Source: Viscum album
Taxonomy: Eukaryota > Streptophyta > Magnoliopsida > Santalales > Viscaceae
Reading direction: 5' to 3'
Assembly: GCA_963277665.1 (NCBI GenBank)
Contig: OY728137.1
Coordinates: 1,170,772,670-1,170,836,669, forward strand
DNA: 64,000 bases
The position numbers and the translations under genes are program-made. Below, in pieces: positions 1 through 13,644 of the stretch; positions within the stretch are counted from its first letter, which is position 1, and every line of letters begins with the position of its first letter. Below the pieces are notes generated by a model. The model saw nothing but the letters and a program-made list of their open reading frames with translations. It had not been told where the DNA came from and searched no databases.

Positions 1-494
1 ATCAGAGTACCATATAACGTCAAGTAATCTTTCCCATATTATAGAGGCTACCAAATATTAGTGAGGGTATATAATGATATAATCGGAGATTGAATCCTTA
101 TATTAATGTAGAAAATAAAAAAATAACAAATAATTAGTGTTTTCAATACCCCATAATATTAAAATAACCAAAATAAACAAGACATACAAAAAGATAATTT
201 CTTTCTTGAAATAAATTAATAATATGTCAAAAATATCACACATGTTAAGAATATTCAAAAGAAATCGTGAAAAGATCTTATTCAATGAAAAATAAACTAT
301 AAAAAATATAATATTAATGACAAAGAGATTTCAATTAAGGTATCAATAGAAAATCTTAACTTCATTTAAGAAATCCAACTCAATCAGTCATAATTGGAAA
401 ACATTCATACCTATACCTATGAGAATGATTTCTCTTTATGTAGCATTTTCCTAGGGCCTCCCTTATATGGTGTGATTAAAACTCTGTAGTCCAC
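1..494. repeat. Array unit, AT-rich part (partial first copy)
   Basis: Non-LTR part of the leftmost, incomplete array copy, ending at the sequence GTCCAC just before the LTR fragment. It has no gene. The stretch near 100-150 resembles the decayed chromovirus LTR around 32,945-32,990, with a shared TGTAGAAAA, then TAACA, then a CCCC run at similar spacing. This suggests the unit was cut from an old LTR retrotransposon. The 60-codon open frame on the minus strand at 103-285 is AT-rich and has no family features. Confidence 0.6.
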
Positions 495-1695
495 TGACGC
501 ACGCCTGTCGTGGGGCATGGAAAAAAATATTTTATTTACCTAAGTATAGTATAGAAGTCGATCCTAGGTAGTCTCCCAAAGAGGAGTGCACACAAAACAA
601 TGTTGTCACTTTTTATTGGTTTTCATAAAAAGATTGGTTTTAATTAATTTGAATGAATATGAGGGAAAAAAACAATAGAAATTGATTGATTTTAAATGAT
701 AAAGTTGGTGATCGGATTTGGGTTCGTCTAGACTTAGTGTTGTGCCATCATGGTTTCCAAATTTTATCTCTTCTTCTTCCTTAAACTGGTAAGAGAGATG
801 TGATAGGAATTTTCTATTCTAAACCCGTAGATTGGTCTATCCTCCTTTCAATGTGTTTAGGGTTGTAGAAGGTCTATTGATTAATTAGAGCAATCCCAAA
901 CCTGGAATTGTTGTTCCCTAATAAACTAAGATTTCGACATACAATCCTACACACGTGCTTGACAACCGTCGAGCAATCACCACCCAACCCTAATCATGTT
1001 CCACCGTATACATATTACAATTGGGTGGGGGGAGATGTGATCATCGACCAAAGAAATTTATAATTTCAGAATAAAAACCTTAACACAACCGAATTCGGAA
1101 TTTAATACTGAATTAAGAATTGGAACCAGAAGAAGAAAGAAGAACACATTTTATTCATTTCAAGCACAAATACTCAAGTACAACACATAGGTCCAGCCTC
1201 CCCTCTTTCCGATCACCCAATGAAACTACCCCTCCGTGGATGGGGTAAGAGAGATAATGCGAGAGAGGAGAGACATTTTAAAATAAAAGAAATAAAAGAA
1301 AAATCTGAGAAGTTATTCTCCTCAGTGTCCCAGAAGGAATGGGGTGGATAATCGGATGTGTTGGGGAGGAGGAGCTCTCCTCCTTTTATAGCCAAATTTA
1401 TGTCCTCCGAATGATGTTGCGTTTTGGACCCAATAAATGACCTCTTCACGCGTTGAACCCTTCTTCAATGTTGTTTATAATTGTCTTGGCCGTGTCCCCT
1501 CAAAATCGCAGTGGATATGGACAGGTATTCCGAGAGTTAAGGCCATTTTACTCTGATCATTTATTTTGTCCAGTTAGAATCTCCAAAACGCCAAACCCCA
1601 GATTAGGAAGCTTTAATGGACCCTCAAACGGCCGAATCCCTTGCGGATTTCTTAATAAAAGATGCTCCAAAACTCCTTGTGTGTCCACCCACGGA
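495..1695 (-). mobile_element. Truncated LTR inside array copy 1
   Basis: Starts TGACGCACGCC, the same end as the complete LTRs at 16,430 and 21,487, and follows them for 1.2 kb to about GTCCACCCAC. It then switches to non-LTR sequence, so roughly the last 400 bp are missing. On the element's own (minus) strand the missing part is the start of U3. The plant-type TATA box, the inverted repeat and all of R-U5 remain. The short open frames within it (1213-1449 minus, 1453-1725 plus) recur in every LTR copy and are not genes. Confidence 0.9.
1367..1390 (-). promoter_or_regulatory. LTR TATA box with adjoining inverted repeat
   Basis: Read on the minus strand, TATAAAAGGA (1381-1390) runs straight into an 8-bp inverted repeat, AGGAGGAG-CT-CTCCTCCT on the plus strand (1367-1384). 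The same arrangement recurs at 5362-5371, 9348-9357 (one arm changed), 13,329-13,338, 17,318-17,327, 22,377-22,386 and 25,373-25,382. The orientation agrees with the primer sites at 21,466 and 24,469, so this is the expected core promoter of the LTR, firing toward lower coordinates. Transcription is inferred, not shown. Confidence 0.65.
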
Positions 1696-4474
1696 TCATC
1701 AATGTATCATCTCATTCTACAATAATAACACATAGATCGATATCACCAATCATAAATTATATTTTTTTTTACAAGTACAAGTTTATCATCCATAATTTAT
1801 CATATATAAAACTATTTTAACTTGGAAATAAAATATTCTAATACCATGTTTTGGAGTGAAGAACCACCAACTATGTAAAATCGTTATCAAATCATAGGGA
1901 ATGATATCATTTTTGTTGTTCGGATAATCTCATGTCATGGTGTTTTCCCTCATTATATGTTTAATTAATATTCTATGTTTTTTATTTTTAGGGTATATTT
2001 ATTATTTCTTTAATTAAAAAAATTACCTCGTGTATGAGAATATCAATATATTCAAAATACATCATTCGAATGAACTTTCAACTCTATAGTTTTTTCTAAA
2101 ATGGGTGGGGGGAGGTTCACCTTGTAGATGTATAATTTAAGTGTTAGGAATTTGTTCCCTTGAATATTTCATTAGGGATTATTAAAATAATTTCACATTT
2201 ATCAAAAATCATTGATATACATTCATATATAGTTCCTCCATTTAGGTTTTTTCTATCACCCGCAATATCTGAACAATAGAGATAAATTATGGGTTTTTAT
2301 ATTTTAAAAGATAGTTCTTTTGGTGAAGTAATTGTATTGATGATTTAGAACAAGATAAAGACCCAATGATGATGAATCTTTAACGAATTGATGATCTACA
2401 ATCATGGTGGAGCATCATTATAGATTAATTTTACTTCATTATTGAGGTCAAGTAAAATCTAATCATTAATTGATTAATATGGCCTTGATTGATGAAAAAT
2501 TAAACATGAATTTGTTTTGATTTATATTATTATACTTCTTCTCCACTTCTAGAAATCATTCATAGTAAAACGATCTATTGGTTAATGTTTTTGTTTATGA
2601 AAAACACACCAAACCCCAATTCATCCATTCTCCCCCAATCAACTACCTTTATATGATAATGATTCTCATTGATCTTTGAATTGGATGAAAATTTGAAAAT
2701 TGTAGACTAAATGTGTGGGTAAATTTATGAATGGTAAAATTGATACCAACACATGTGAGGAAGTGATAATGGAATGTTGTAGATGGGGCGTAGTGATGGT
2801 GGACACAAAATGAAGGATGTAAAGAAGCATTTTGGGTTTGGGATTAAGTTAAAAAACAATGGTAATGTTGGTTCTTCATAAAAATGAGGGAGATAAACAA
2901 AAAATGGAATGGATAGTCATTAAAGGTGAGGATACTATTTTAGGGTGTAACATACATAATATTGGGATGAAATAATGGCAAATATGAGGAAACAATGAAT
3001 AAAATAGGGTTTAAATTGAGTTTGATGAGGATTACACGATTAAATGATGTGTGGTTCTAATTAACACACCATGTAATGTTTTTTTATTAATAAAATTTTC
3101 ATAGAGCTGTTAAATATCACATGATGTGGAGCCTATTAACAAAAAACATTTCCCATTATTCATTGGAGGCAAGTGTTTATATAGATCCAAAGATAATTTG
3201 TCTTGTGTAGTATCATAACACATGTCATATATAATTAGTGTACATGACCCGAGGTATGGAATAATTCATACCAATCCACCTTGATTGATATACATTGAAT
3301 TTTATTAGAATCACACCACATGATCAATTACCTAACATAACATGGGATTTATAACATTTCTATTTCATACATCTAGTTTCATATCTCATGTGGATAAGTG
3401 GACATGCTAGGATGTTTGAATCTATATGTCTCAGGATCTAGTTATACCTTTCCATCTATCTGGTGAGTCTCACAAGTACCAATTTTTTATCAATTAGTGG
3501 ATACATTATATAGGTTTACCCCACCTATAAAGATAATAATAGTATATTACTTGATATTATTTTACGTTCACACATAGTGTCTAATAGAATAGATAAATTG
3601 AACATTCCATTTTCAGATTTTCTCACCACATCTCAAAAAAGTATTAGAATTAATAGATTAATAGTTTATTCTAAATAATTTTCCATGTATTGTGTATTTA
3701 TTCCATACTCTTAGTCATTAGATATAATTCATGAGGTGTCCTAAGTACTTTGTGGTTTTAATTTCTTTAAAGATAGTAACTAAGTTCATGTGAGATGTTT
3801 GAACCAACCATAGAGTCAATAACCCCCTTTCATGACACATGAACAATAAGGTAAGTGTCCTACACATGATTCAGGAGTAACTGTATCCACATGGATCTGG
3901 GTTTTTGATCCACCATTATGGGTGTTTTGTTACAGACAAAATTGTAATATATTGAACTTGATCACTTTATAGTAGCTGGATCCAAGTACCATATAACGTC
4001 ATGTAATCTTCCCCATATTATAGAGGCTACCAAATATTAGTGAGGGTATATAATGATAGAATTGGAGATTCTATCCTTATATTAATGTAGAAAATAAAAA
4101 TATAACAAATAATTAATGTTATCAATACCCCATAATATTAAAATAACCAAAATAAACAAGACTTACAAAAAGATAATTTCTTCCTTGAAATAAATTAATG
4201 ATATGTCAAAAATATCACACATGTTAAGAATATTAAAAAAAATATCATGAATAGATCTTATTCAATGAAAACTAAACTATAAAAAATATTAAATTATTGA
4301 CAAACTGATTTCAAGTAAGGAATCAATAGAAAATCTTAAATTCATTTAAGAAATCCAACTCAATCAATCATAAATGGAAAACATTCATACCTATACCTAT
4401 GAGAATGATTTCTCTTTATGTAGAATTTTCCTAGGGCCTCCCTTGTATGGTGTGATTAAAACTCAGTTGTCCAC
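1696..4474. repeat. Array unit, AT-rich part (copy 2)
   Basis: About 2.8 kb between LTR fragments, with no coding signal. It has a G run near 2104-2115 whose length differs between copies (compare 6085, 10,070 and 14,053), and A/T-rich sequence throughout. The part near 4082-4130 resembles 32,945-32,990, the beginning of a decayed chromovirus LTR. I recognise nothing else in it. Confidence 0.7.
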
Positions 4475-5677
4475 TGATGAACGCTTGTTGTGGGGCATGG
4501 AAAAACCATATTTTATTTACCTAAGTATAGTATAGCAGTCGATCCTAGGTAGTCTCCCGAAGAGGAGTGCACACAAAACAAGGTTGTCACTTTTTGTTGG
4601 TTTTCGTAAAAAGATTGGTTTTAATTAATTTGAATGACTATGAGAGAAACAAAAAACCGAAATTGATTGATTTTAAATGATAAAGGTGGTGATCAGATTT
4701 GGGTTCGGCTAGACTTAGTGTTGTGCCATCATGGTTTCCAAATTTTATCTCTTCTTCTTCCTTAAACTGGTAAGAGAGATGTGATGGGAATTTTCCTTTC
4801 TAAAACCCTAGATTGTTCTATCCTCCTTCCAATGTGTTTAGGGTTGTAGAAGGTCTATTTATTAATTAGAGCAATCCCAGACTTGGAATTGTTGTTCCTT
4901 AATAAACCAAGAATTCGACATACAATCCTACACACGTGCTTGACAACCGTTGAGCAATCACCACCCAACCTCAATCATGTTCCACCGTATACAGATTAGA
5001 ATTCGGTGGAGGGAGATATGATCATCGACCAAAGCAATTTATAATTTCAGAATAAAAACCTTAACACAACTGCATTTGGAATTTAATACTAAATTAAGAA
5101 TTGGAACCAGAAGAAGAAAAAAAACAAATTTTATTCATTTCAAGCACAAAAATTCAAGCACAACACATAGGTCCAGCCTCCCCTCTTTTCGATCACTCAA
5201 ATGAAACTACCCCTCCCTGGATGGGGTAATAGAGATAATTTGGGAGAGGAGAGAAATTTTAAAATAAAAGAAATAAAAGAAAAATCTGAGAAGTTCTTCT
5301 CCTTGGGGTCCCAGAAGGAATGAGGTGGAGAATCGGATGTGTTGGGGAGGAGGAGCTCTCCTCCTTTTATAGCCGGATTTCTGTCCTCTGAATGTTGTCG
5401 CGTTTTGGACCCAATAAATAACCACTTCACGCATTGAGACCTTCTTCAATGTAGTTTATAATTGTCTTGGTTGTGTCCCCTCAAAATCACAGTGGATATG
5501 GACAGGTATTCCGAGAGTTATGGCCCTTTTACTCTGATCATTTATTCTATCCGGTCAGAATCTCCAAAACGCCAAACCCTAGATTAGGAAGCTTTAATGG
5601 ACCCTCAAATGGCCGAATCCCTCAGTGATTTCTTAATAAAAGGTGCTCCAAAACTCCTTGTGCATCCACCCACCGAA
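4475..5677 (-). mobile_element. Truncated LTR inside array copy 2
   Basis: Same LTR fragment as at 495, ending at the same breakpoint (…CACCGAA then CATCAA). Its first bases are altered (TGATGAACGC instead of TGACGCACGC). The minus-strand TATA box is kept at 5362-5371. The open frames 5197-5430 and 5207-5449 (minus) are LTR sequence in other frames. Confidence 0.9.
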
Positions 5678-8459
5678 CATCAATATATCATCTCATTCTA
5701 CAATACTGGCACATAGATCTATATCACCATTCATAAATTATATTTTATTTACAGGTACAAGTTTATCATCCATAATTTATCATATATACAACTATTTTAA
5801 CTTGGAAATAAAATATTATAATACCATGTTTTGGAATGCAGAACCACCAACTGTGTAAAATCGTTATCATATCATAGTGAATGATATCATTTTTGTTTTT
5901 CAGCTAATCTCATGTCATTGTGTTTTCCCTCATTATATGTTTAATTAATATTTTTTGTTTTTTATTTTTAGGGTATATTTATTATTTCTTTAATTAAAAA
6001 AAATTACCTCGTGTATGAGAATATAAATATATTCAAAATACATCATTCGATTGAACATTCAACTCTATAGTTTTGTCTAAAATGGGGGGGGGGGAGGTTC
6101 ACCTTGTAGATGTATAATTTATGTGTTAGGGATTTGTTCCCTTGAATATTTGATTAGGGATTATTAAAATAATTGCACAGTTATCAAAAATCATTGAAAT
6201 AAATTCATATATAGTTCCTCCATTTAGGTTTTTTCTTCACCCGCAATAACTGAACAATAGAGATAAATTATGGGTTTTTATATTTTAAAAGATAGTTCTT
6301 TTGGTGAAGTAATTATATTGATGATTTAGAACAAGATCAAGACCCAATGATGATGAATCTTTAACAAATTGATGATCTATAATCATGGTGGAGCATCATT
6401 ATAGATTAATTTTACTTCATTATTGATGTCGAGTAAAATCTCATCATTAATTGATTAATATGGCCTTGATTGATGAAAAATTAAACATGAATTTGTTTTG
6501 ATTTATATTATTATACTTCTTCTCCACTTCCAGAAATCATTCATTGTAAAATGATCTATTGGTTAATGTTTTTGGTTATGGAAAACACACCAAACCCCAA
6601 TTCATCCATTCCCCCCCCAATCAACTACCTTTATATGATAATGATTTTCATTGATCATTCAATTGGATGAAAATTTGAAAATTGTAGACTAAATGTGTGG
6701 GTAAATTTATGAATGGTAAAATTGATACCAACACATGTGAGGAAGTGATAATGGAACGTTGTAGATGGGGCGTAGGGATGGTGGACACAAGATGAAAGAT
6801 GTAAATTAGCATTTTGGGTTTGGGATTAACTTAAAAAACAATGGTAATGTTGGTTCTTCATAAAAATGAGGGAGATAAACAAAAAATGGAACGAATAGTC
6901 ATTAAAGGTGAGGATACTATGCTAGGGTGTAACATACATAATATTGGGATGAAATAATGGAAAATATGAGGAAAAAATGAATAAAATAGAGGTTAAATTG
7001 AGTTTGATGAGGATTACATGATGAAATGATGTGTGGTTCTAATTGACACACCATGTAATGTTTTTTTATTAATAAAATTTTCATAGAGCTGTTAAATATC
7101 ACATGATGTGGAGCATATTAACAAAAAACATTTCCCATTATTCATTGGAGGCAAGTGTTTCTCTAGATCCAAAGATAATTTGTCTTGTGTAGTATCATAA
7201 CACATGTCATATATGATTAGTGTACATGACCCGAGGTATGGAAGAATACATACCAATCCAACTTGATTGATATACATTAAATTTTATTAGAATCAAACCA
7301 CATGATCAATTACCTGACATAACATGGGATTTATAACATTTCTATTTCATACATCTAGTTTCATATCTCATGTGGATAGGTGGACATGCTAGGATGTTTG
7401 AATCTATATGTCTCGGGATCTAGTTATACCTTGCCATCTATCTGGTGAGTCATACAAGTCCCAATTTTGTATCAATTAGTGGATACATTATATAGGCTTA
7501 CCCCACATATAAAGATAATAATAGTATATTACTAGATATTATTTTACGTTCACACATAGTGTCTAATAGAATAGATAAATTGTACATTCCATTTTCAATT
7601 TTTCTCACCACATCTCAAAAAAGTATTAGAATTAATAGATTAATAGTTTATTCTAAATAATTTTCCATGTATTGTGTAATGATTCCATACTCTTAGTCAT
7701 TAGATATAATTCATGAGGTGTCCTAAGTACTTTGAGGTTTTAATTTCTTTAAAGATAGTAACTAAGTTCCTGTGAGATGTTTGAACCAACCATAGAGTCA
7801 ATAACCCCCTTTAATGACACATGAACAATAAGGTAAGTGTCCTACACATGATTCAGGAGTAACTGTACCCACATAGATCTGGGTTGTTGATCCACCATTA
7901 TGGGTGTTCTGTTACAGACAAAATTGTAATATATTGAACTTGATCACTCTATAGTAGCTAGATCAGAGTACCATATAACGTCAAGTAATCTTCCCCATTT
8001 TATAGAGGCTACCAAATATTAGTGAGGGTATATAATGATAGAATTGGAGATTCTATCGTTATATTAATGTAGAAAATAATAAAATAACAAATAATTAGTG
8101 TTATCAATACCCCATAATATTAAAATAAACAAAATAAACAAGACTTACACAATGATAATTTCTTTCTTGAAATAAATTAATGATATGTCAAAAATATCAC
8201 ACATGTTAAGAATATTCAAAAAATATATATCATGAAAAGATCTTATTCAATAAAAACTAAACTATAAAAAATATAAAATTAATGACAAACAGATTTCAAG
8301 TAAAGAATCAATAGAAAATCTTAACTTCATTTAAGAAATCCAACTCAATCAATCATAATTGGAAAACATTCATACCTTTAACTATGAGAATGATTTCTCT
8401 TTATGTAGAATTTTCCTAGGGCCTCCCTTATATGGTGTGATTAAAAATCAGTAGTCCAC
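5678..8459. repeat. Array unit, AT-rich part (copy 3)
   Basis: Equivalent of 1696-4474. It contains a long G run at about 6085-6096 and a 61-codon minus-strand open frame (7092-7277) that is also open in the next two copies. No recognisable gene. Confidence 0.7.
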
Positions 8460-9663
8460 TGACACACGCCTGTCGTGGGGCGTGGAAAAACAATATTTTA
8501 TTTACTTAAGTATAGTATAGTAGTCGATCCTAGGTAGTCTCCCGAAGAGGAGTGCACACAAAACAAGGTTGTCACTTTTTGTTGGTTTTCGTAAAAAGAT
8601 TGGTTTTAATTAATTTGAATGACTATGAGGGAAACAAACAAAAGAAATTGATTGATTTTAAATTATAAAGGTGGTGATCGGATTTGGGTTCGGCTAGACT
8701 TGGTGTTGTGCCATCATTGTTTCCAAATTTTATCTCTTCTTCTTCCTTAAACTGGTAAGAGAGATGTGATGGGAATTTTCCTTTCTAAAACCTTAGATTG
8801 GTCTATCCTCCTTCCAATGTGTTTAGGGTTGTAGAAGGTCTATTGATTAATTAGAGCAATCCCAGACCTGGAATTTTTGTTCCCCAATAAACCAAGATTT
8901 CGACATATAATCCTACACACGTTCTTGACAACCGTCAAGCAATCACCACCCAACCCTAATCATGTTCCACCGTATATAGATTAGAATTGGGTGGAGGGAG
9001 ATGTGATCATCGACCAAAGCAATTTATAATTTCAGAATAAAAACCATAACACAAACGCATTCAGAATTTAATATTGAATTAAGAATTGGAACCAAAAGAA
9101 GAAAGAAGAACAAATTCTATTCATTTCAAGCACAAATACTCAAGCACAACACATAGGTCCAGCCTCCCCTCTTTCCGATCAGTCAAATGAAACTACCCCT
9201 CCATGGATGGGGTAAGAGGGATAATGCAGGAGAGGAGAGACATTTTAATATAACAGAAATAAAAGAAAAATCTGATAAGTTCTTCTCCTTGGTGTCCCAG
9301 AAGGAATGGGATAGAGAATCTGATGTGTTGGGGAGGAGGAGCTCACCTCCTTTTATAGACAGATTTCTGTCCTACGAATGTTGTCGCGTTTTCTACCCAA
9401 TAAATGACCTCTTCACGCATTGAGCCCTTCTTCAATGATGTTTATAATTGTCTTGGCCGTGTCCCCTCAAAATATCAGCGGATATGGACAGGTATTCTGA
9501 GAGTTATGGCCCTTTTACTCTGATCGTTTATTCTGTCCAGTCAGAATCTCCAAATCGCCAAACCCCGGATTAGGATGCTTTAATGGACCCTCAAAAGGCC
9601 GAATCCCTCAGTTATTTCTTTATAGAAGATGCTCTAAAACTTCTTGTGCGTCCACCCACTGAA
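8460..9663 (-). mobile_element. Truncated LTR inside array copy 3
   Basis: Starts TGACACACGCC and ends at the common breakpoint near 9663. One arm of the promoter inverted repeat is changed here (GCTCACCTCC). The minus-strand TATA box at 9348-9357 is intact. Confidence 0.9.
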
Positions 9664-12440
9664 AATCAATGTATCATCTCATTCTACAATAATAACACAT
9701 GGATCTATATCACCATTCATAAATTATATTTTTTTTACAAGTACAAGTTTATCATCCATAATTTATCATATATACAACTATTTTAACTTGGAAATAAAAT
9801 ATTCTAATACCATGTTTTGGATTGCAGAACCACCAACTGTGTAAAATCGTGATCATATCATAGTAAATGATATCATTTTTGTTGTTCGGCTAATCTCATG
9901 TCATGGTGTTTTCCCTCATTATATGTTTATTTAATATTCTATGTTTTTTATTATTAGGGTATATTTATTATTTCTTTAATTAAAAAAAATTACCTCATGT
10001 ATGAGAATATCAATATATTCAAAATACATCATTCGATTGAACTTTCAACTCTATAGTATTGTCTAAAATGGGGGGGGGAGTTTCACCTTATAGATGTATA
10101 ATTTATGTGTTAGGGATTTGTTCCCTTGAATATTTCATTAGGGATTATTAAAATAATTACACAGTTATCAAAAATAATTGAAATACATTCATATCTAGTT
10201 TCTCCATTTAGGTTTTTTCTATCACCTGCAATAACTGAACAATAGAGATAAATTATGGGTTTTTATATTTTAAAAGATCGTTCTTTTTGTGAAGTAATTA
10301 TATTGATGATTTAGAACAAGATCAAGACCCAGTGATGATGAATCTTTAACGAATTGATGATCTATATTCATAGTGGAGCATCATTATAGATTAATTTTAC
10401 TTCATTATTGATGTCAAGTAAAATCTCATCATTAATTGATAAATATAGCCTTGATTGATGAAAAATTAAACATGAATTTGTTTTGATTTATATTATTATA
10501 CTTATTCTACACATCCAGAAATCATTCATAGTAAAATGATTTATTGGTTAATGTTTTTGGTTTTGGAAAACACACCAAACCCCAATTCATCCATTCTCCC
10601 CCAATCCACTACATTTATATGATAATGAATTTCATTGATGTTTGAATTGGATGAAAATTTGAAAATTGTAGACTAAATGTGTGGGTAAATTTATGAATGG
10701 TAAAAATGATACCAACACATGTGAGGAAGTGATAATGGAACGTTGTAGATGGGGCGTAGTGGTGGTGGACACAAGATGAAGGATGTAAAGTAGAATTTTG
10801 GGTTTAGGAATAACTTAAAAAACAATGGTAATGTTGGTTCTTCCTTAAAATGAGGGAGATAAACAAAAAATGGAATGGATAGTCATTAAAGGCGAGGATA
10901 CTATGTTAGGGTGTAACATACATAATATTGGGATGAAATAATGGCAAATATGAGGAAACAATGAATAAAATAGAGGTTAAATTTAGTTTGATGAGGATTA
11001 CACGATTAAATGATGTGTGGTTCTAATTAACACACCATGTAATGTTTTTTTATTAATAAAATTTTCATAGAGCTGTTAAATATCACATGATGTGGAGCCT
11101 ATTAACAAAAAACATTTCCCATTATTCATTGGAGGCAAGTGTTTCTCTAGATCCAAAGATAATTTGTCTTGTGTAGTATCATAACACATGTCATATATGA
11201 TTAGTGTACATGACCCGAGGTATGGAAGAATACATACCAATCCACCTTGATTGATATACATTGAATTTTATTATAATCACACCACATGATCAATTACCTG
11301 ACATAACATGGGATTCATAACATTTCTATTTCATACATCTAGTTTCATAACTCATGTGGATAGGTGGACATGCTAGGATGTTTGAATCTATATGTTTCAG
11401 GATCTAGTTATACCTTGCCATCTATCCGGTGAGTCTCACAAGTCCCAATTTTCTATCAATTAGTGGATACATTATATAGGTTTACCCCACCTATAAATAT
11501 AATAATTGTATATTACAATATATTATTTTACATTCACACATAGTGTCTAATAGAATAGATAAATTGTACATTCCATTTTCATATTTTCTCACCACATCTC
11601 AAAAAAGTATTAGAATTAAAAGATTAATAGTTTATTCTAAATAATTTTCCTTGTATTGTGTAATGATTCCATACTCATAGTCATTAGATATAATTCATGA
11701 GGTGTCCTAAGTACTTTGAGGTTTTAATTTCTTTAAAGATAGTAACTAAGTTCCTGTGAGATGTTTGAACCAACCATAGAGTCAATAACCCCCTTTAATG
11801 ACACATGAACAATAAGGTAAGTTTCTTACACATGATTCAGGAGTAACTGTATCCACATGGAACTGGGTTGTTGATCCACCATTATGGGTGTTTTGTTACA
11901 GACAAAATTGTAATATATTGAACTTGATCACTCTATAGTAGCTGGATCAGAGTACCATATAACGTCAAGTAATCTTCCCCATATTATAGAGGCTACCAAA
12001 TAATAGTGGGGGTATATAATGATAGAATTGGATATTCAATCCTTATATTAATGTAGAAAATAAAAAAATAACAAATAATTAGTTTTATCAATACCCCATA
12101 ATATTAAAATAACCAAAATAAAGACTTACAAAAAGATAATTTCTTTCTTGAAATAAATTAATGATATGTCAAACATATCACACATGTTAAGAATATTCAA
12201 AAAATATATATCATGAAATGATCTTATTCAATGAAAACTAAACTATAATAAATATCAAATTAATGACAAATAGATTTCAAGTAAGGAATCAAAACAAAAT
12301 CTTAACTTCATTAACGAAATCCAACTCAATCAATCATAATTGGAAAAAATTCATACCTATAACTAGGAGAATGATTTCTCTTTATGTAGAATTTTCCTAG
12401 GGCCTCCCTTGTATGGTGTGATTAAAAATCAGTAGTCTAC
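9664..12440. repeat. Array unit, AT-rich part (copy 4)
   Basis: Equivalent of 1696-4474, with the same conserved 61-codon minus-strand open frame at 11,076-11,261. No recognised gene. Confidence 0.7.
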
Positions 12441-13644
12441 TGACCCACGCCTGTCGTGGGGCGTGGCAAAACTATATTTTATTTACCTAAGTATTGTATA
12501 GCAGTCGATCCTAGGTAGTCTCCCGAAGAGGAGTGCACACAAAACAAGGTTGTCACTTTTTGCTGGTTTTTGTAAAAAGATTGGTTTTAATTAATTTGAA
12601 TGACTATGAGAGAAACAAACAACAAAAATTGATTGATTTTAAATGATAAAGGTGGTGATCAGATTTAGGTTCGGCTAGACTTAGTGTTGTGCCATCATGG
12701 TTTCCAAATTTTATCTCTTCTTCTTCCTTAAACTGGTAAGAGAGATGTGATGGGAATTTTCCTTTCTAAAACCATAGATTGGTCTATCCTCCTTCCAATG
12801 TGTTTAGGGTTGTAGAAGGTCTATTGATTAATTAGAGCAATCCCAGACCAGGAATTGTTGTTCCCTAATAAACCAAGATTTCGACATATAATCCTACACA
12901 CGTGCTTGACAACCGTCAAGCAATCACCACCCAACCCTAATCATGTTCCACCGTATACAGATTAGAATTGGGTGGAGGGAGATGTGATCATTGACCAAAG
13001 CAATTTATAATTTCAGAATAAAAACCTTAACACAAACGCATTCGGAATTTAATACTGAATTAAGAATTGGAACCAAAAGAAGAAAGAAGAACAAATTCTA
13101 TTCATTTCAAGCACAAAAACTCAAGCACAACACATAGGTCCAGCCTCCCCTCTTTCCGATCAGTCAAATGAAACTACCCCTCCATGGATGGGGTAAGAGA
13201 GATAATACAGGAGATGAGAGACATTTTAGAATAAAAGAAATAAAAGAACAATCTGAGAAGTTCTTCTCCTTGGTGTCCCATAAGGAATGGGGTGGAGAAT
13301 CAGATGTGTTGGGGAGGAGGAGCTCTCCTCCTTTTATAGACAGATTTTTGTCCTCCGAATGTTGTCACATTTTAGACCCAATAAATGACATCTTCACGTG
13401 TTGAGCCCTTCTTCAATGTTGTTTATAATTGTCTTGGACGTGTCCCCTCAAAATCGCAGCGGATATGGACAGGGATTCTGAGAGTTATGTCCCTTTTACT
13501 CTGATCGTTTATTCTGTCCAGTCAGAATCTCCAAAACGCCAAACCCCGGATTAGGAAGCTTTAATGGACCCTCAAAAGGCCGAATCCCTCAGTGATTTCT
13601 GTATAAAAGATGCTCCAAACCATCTTGTGCGTCCACCCACCGAA
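12441..13644 (-). mobile_element. Truncated LTR inside array copy 4
   Basis: Starts TGACCCACGCC and breaks off at about 13,644 like the other array copies. The minus-strand TATA box is at 13,329-13,338. Confidence 0.9.

Noticed and set aside
1213..1725. Repeated short ORFs (MKLPLHGWGKRDN…, MKRSFIGSK…) as a conserved gene family
   Set aside because: They lie in the LTR and recur because the LTR is repeated. They occur on both strands over the same bases and their lengths vary with single changes.
495..13644. Array LTR fragments as independent solo LTRs
   Set aside because: All share the same 5' flank and the same internal breakpoint and lack the U3 end and a second target-site duplication. 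This is expected from tandem duplication, not from separate insertions.
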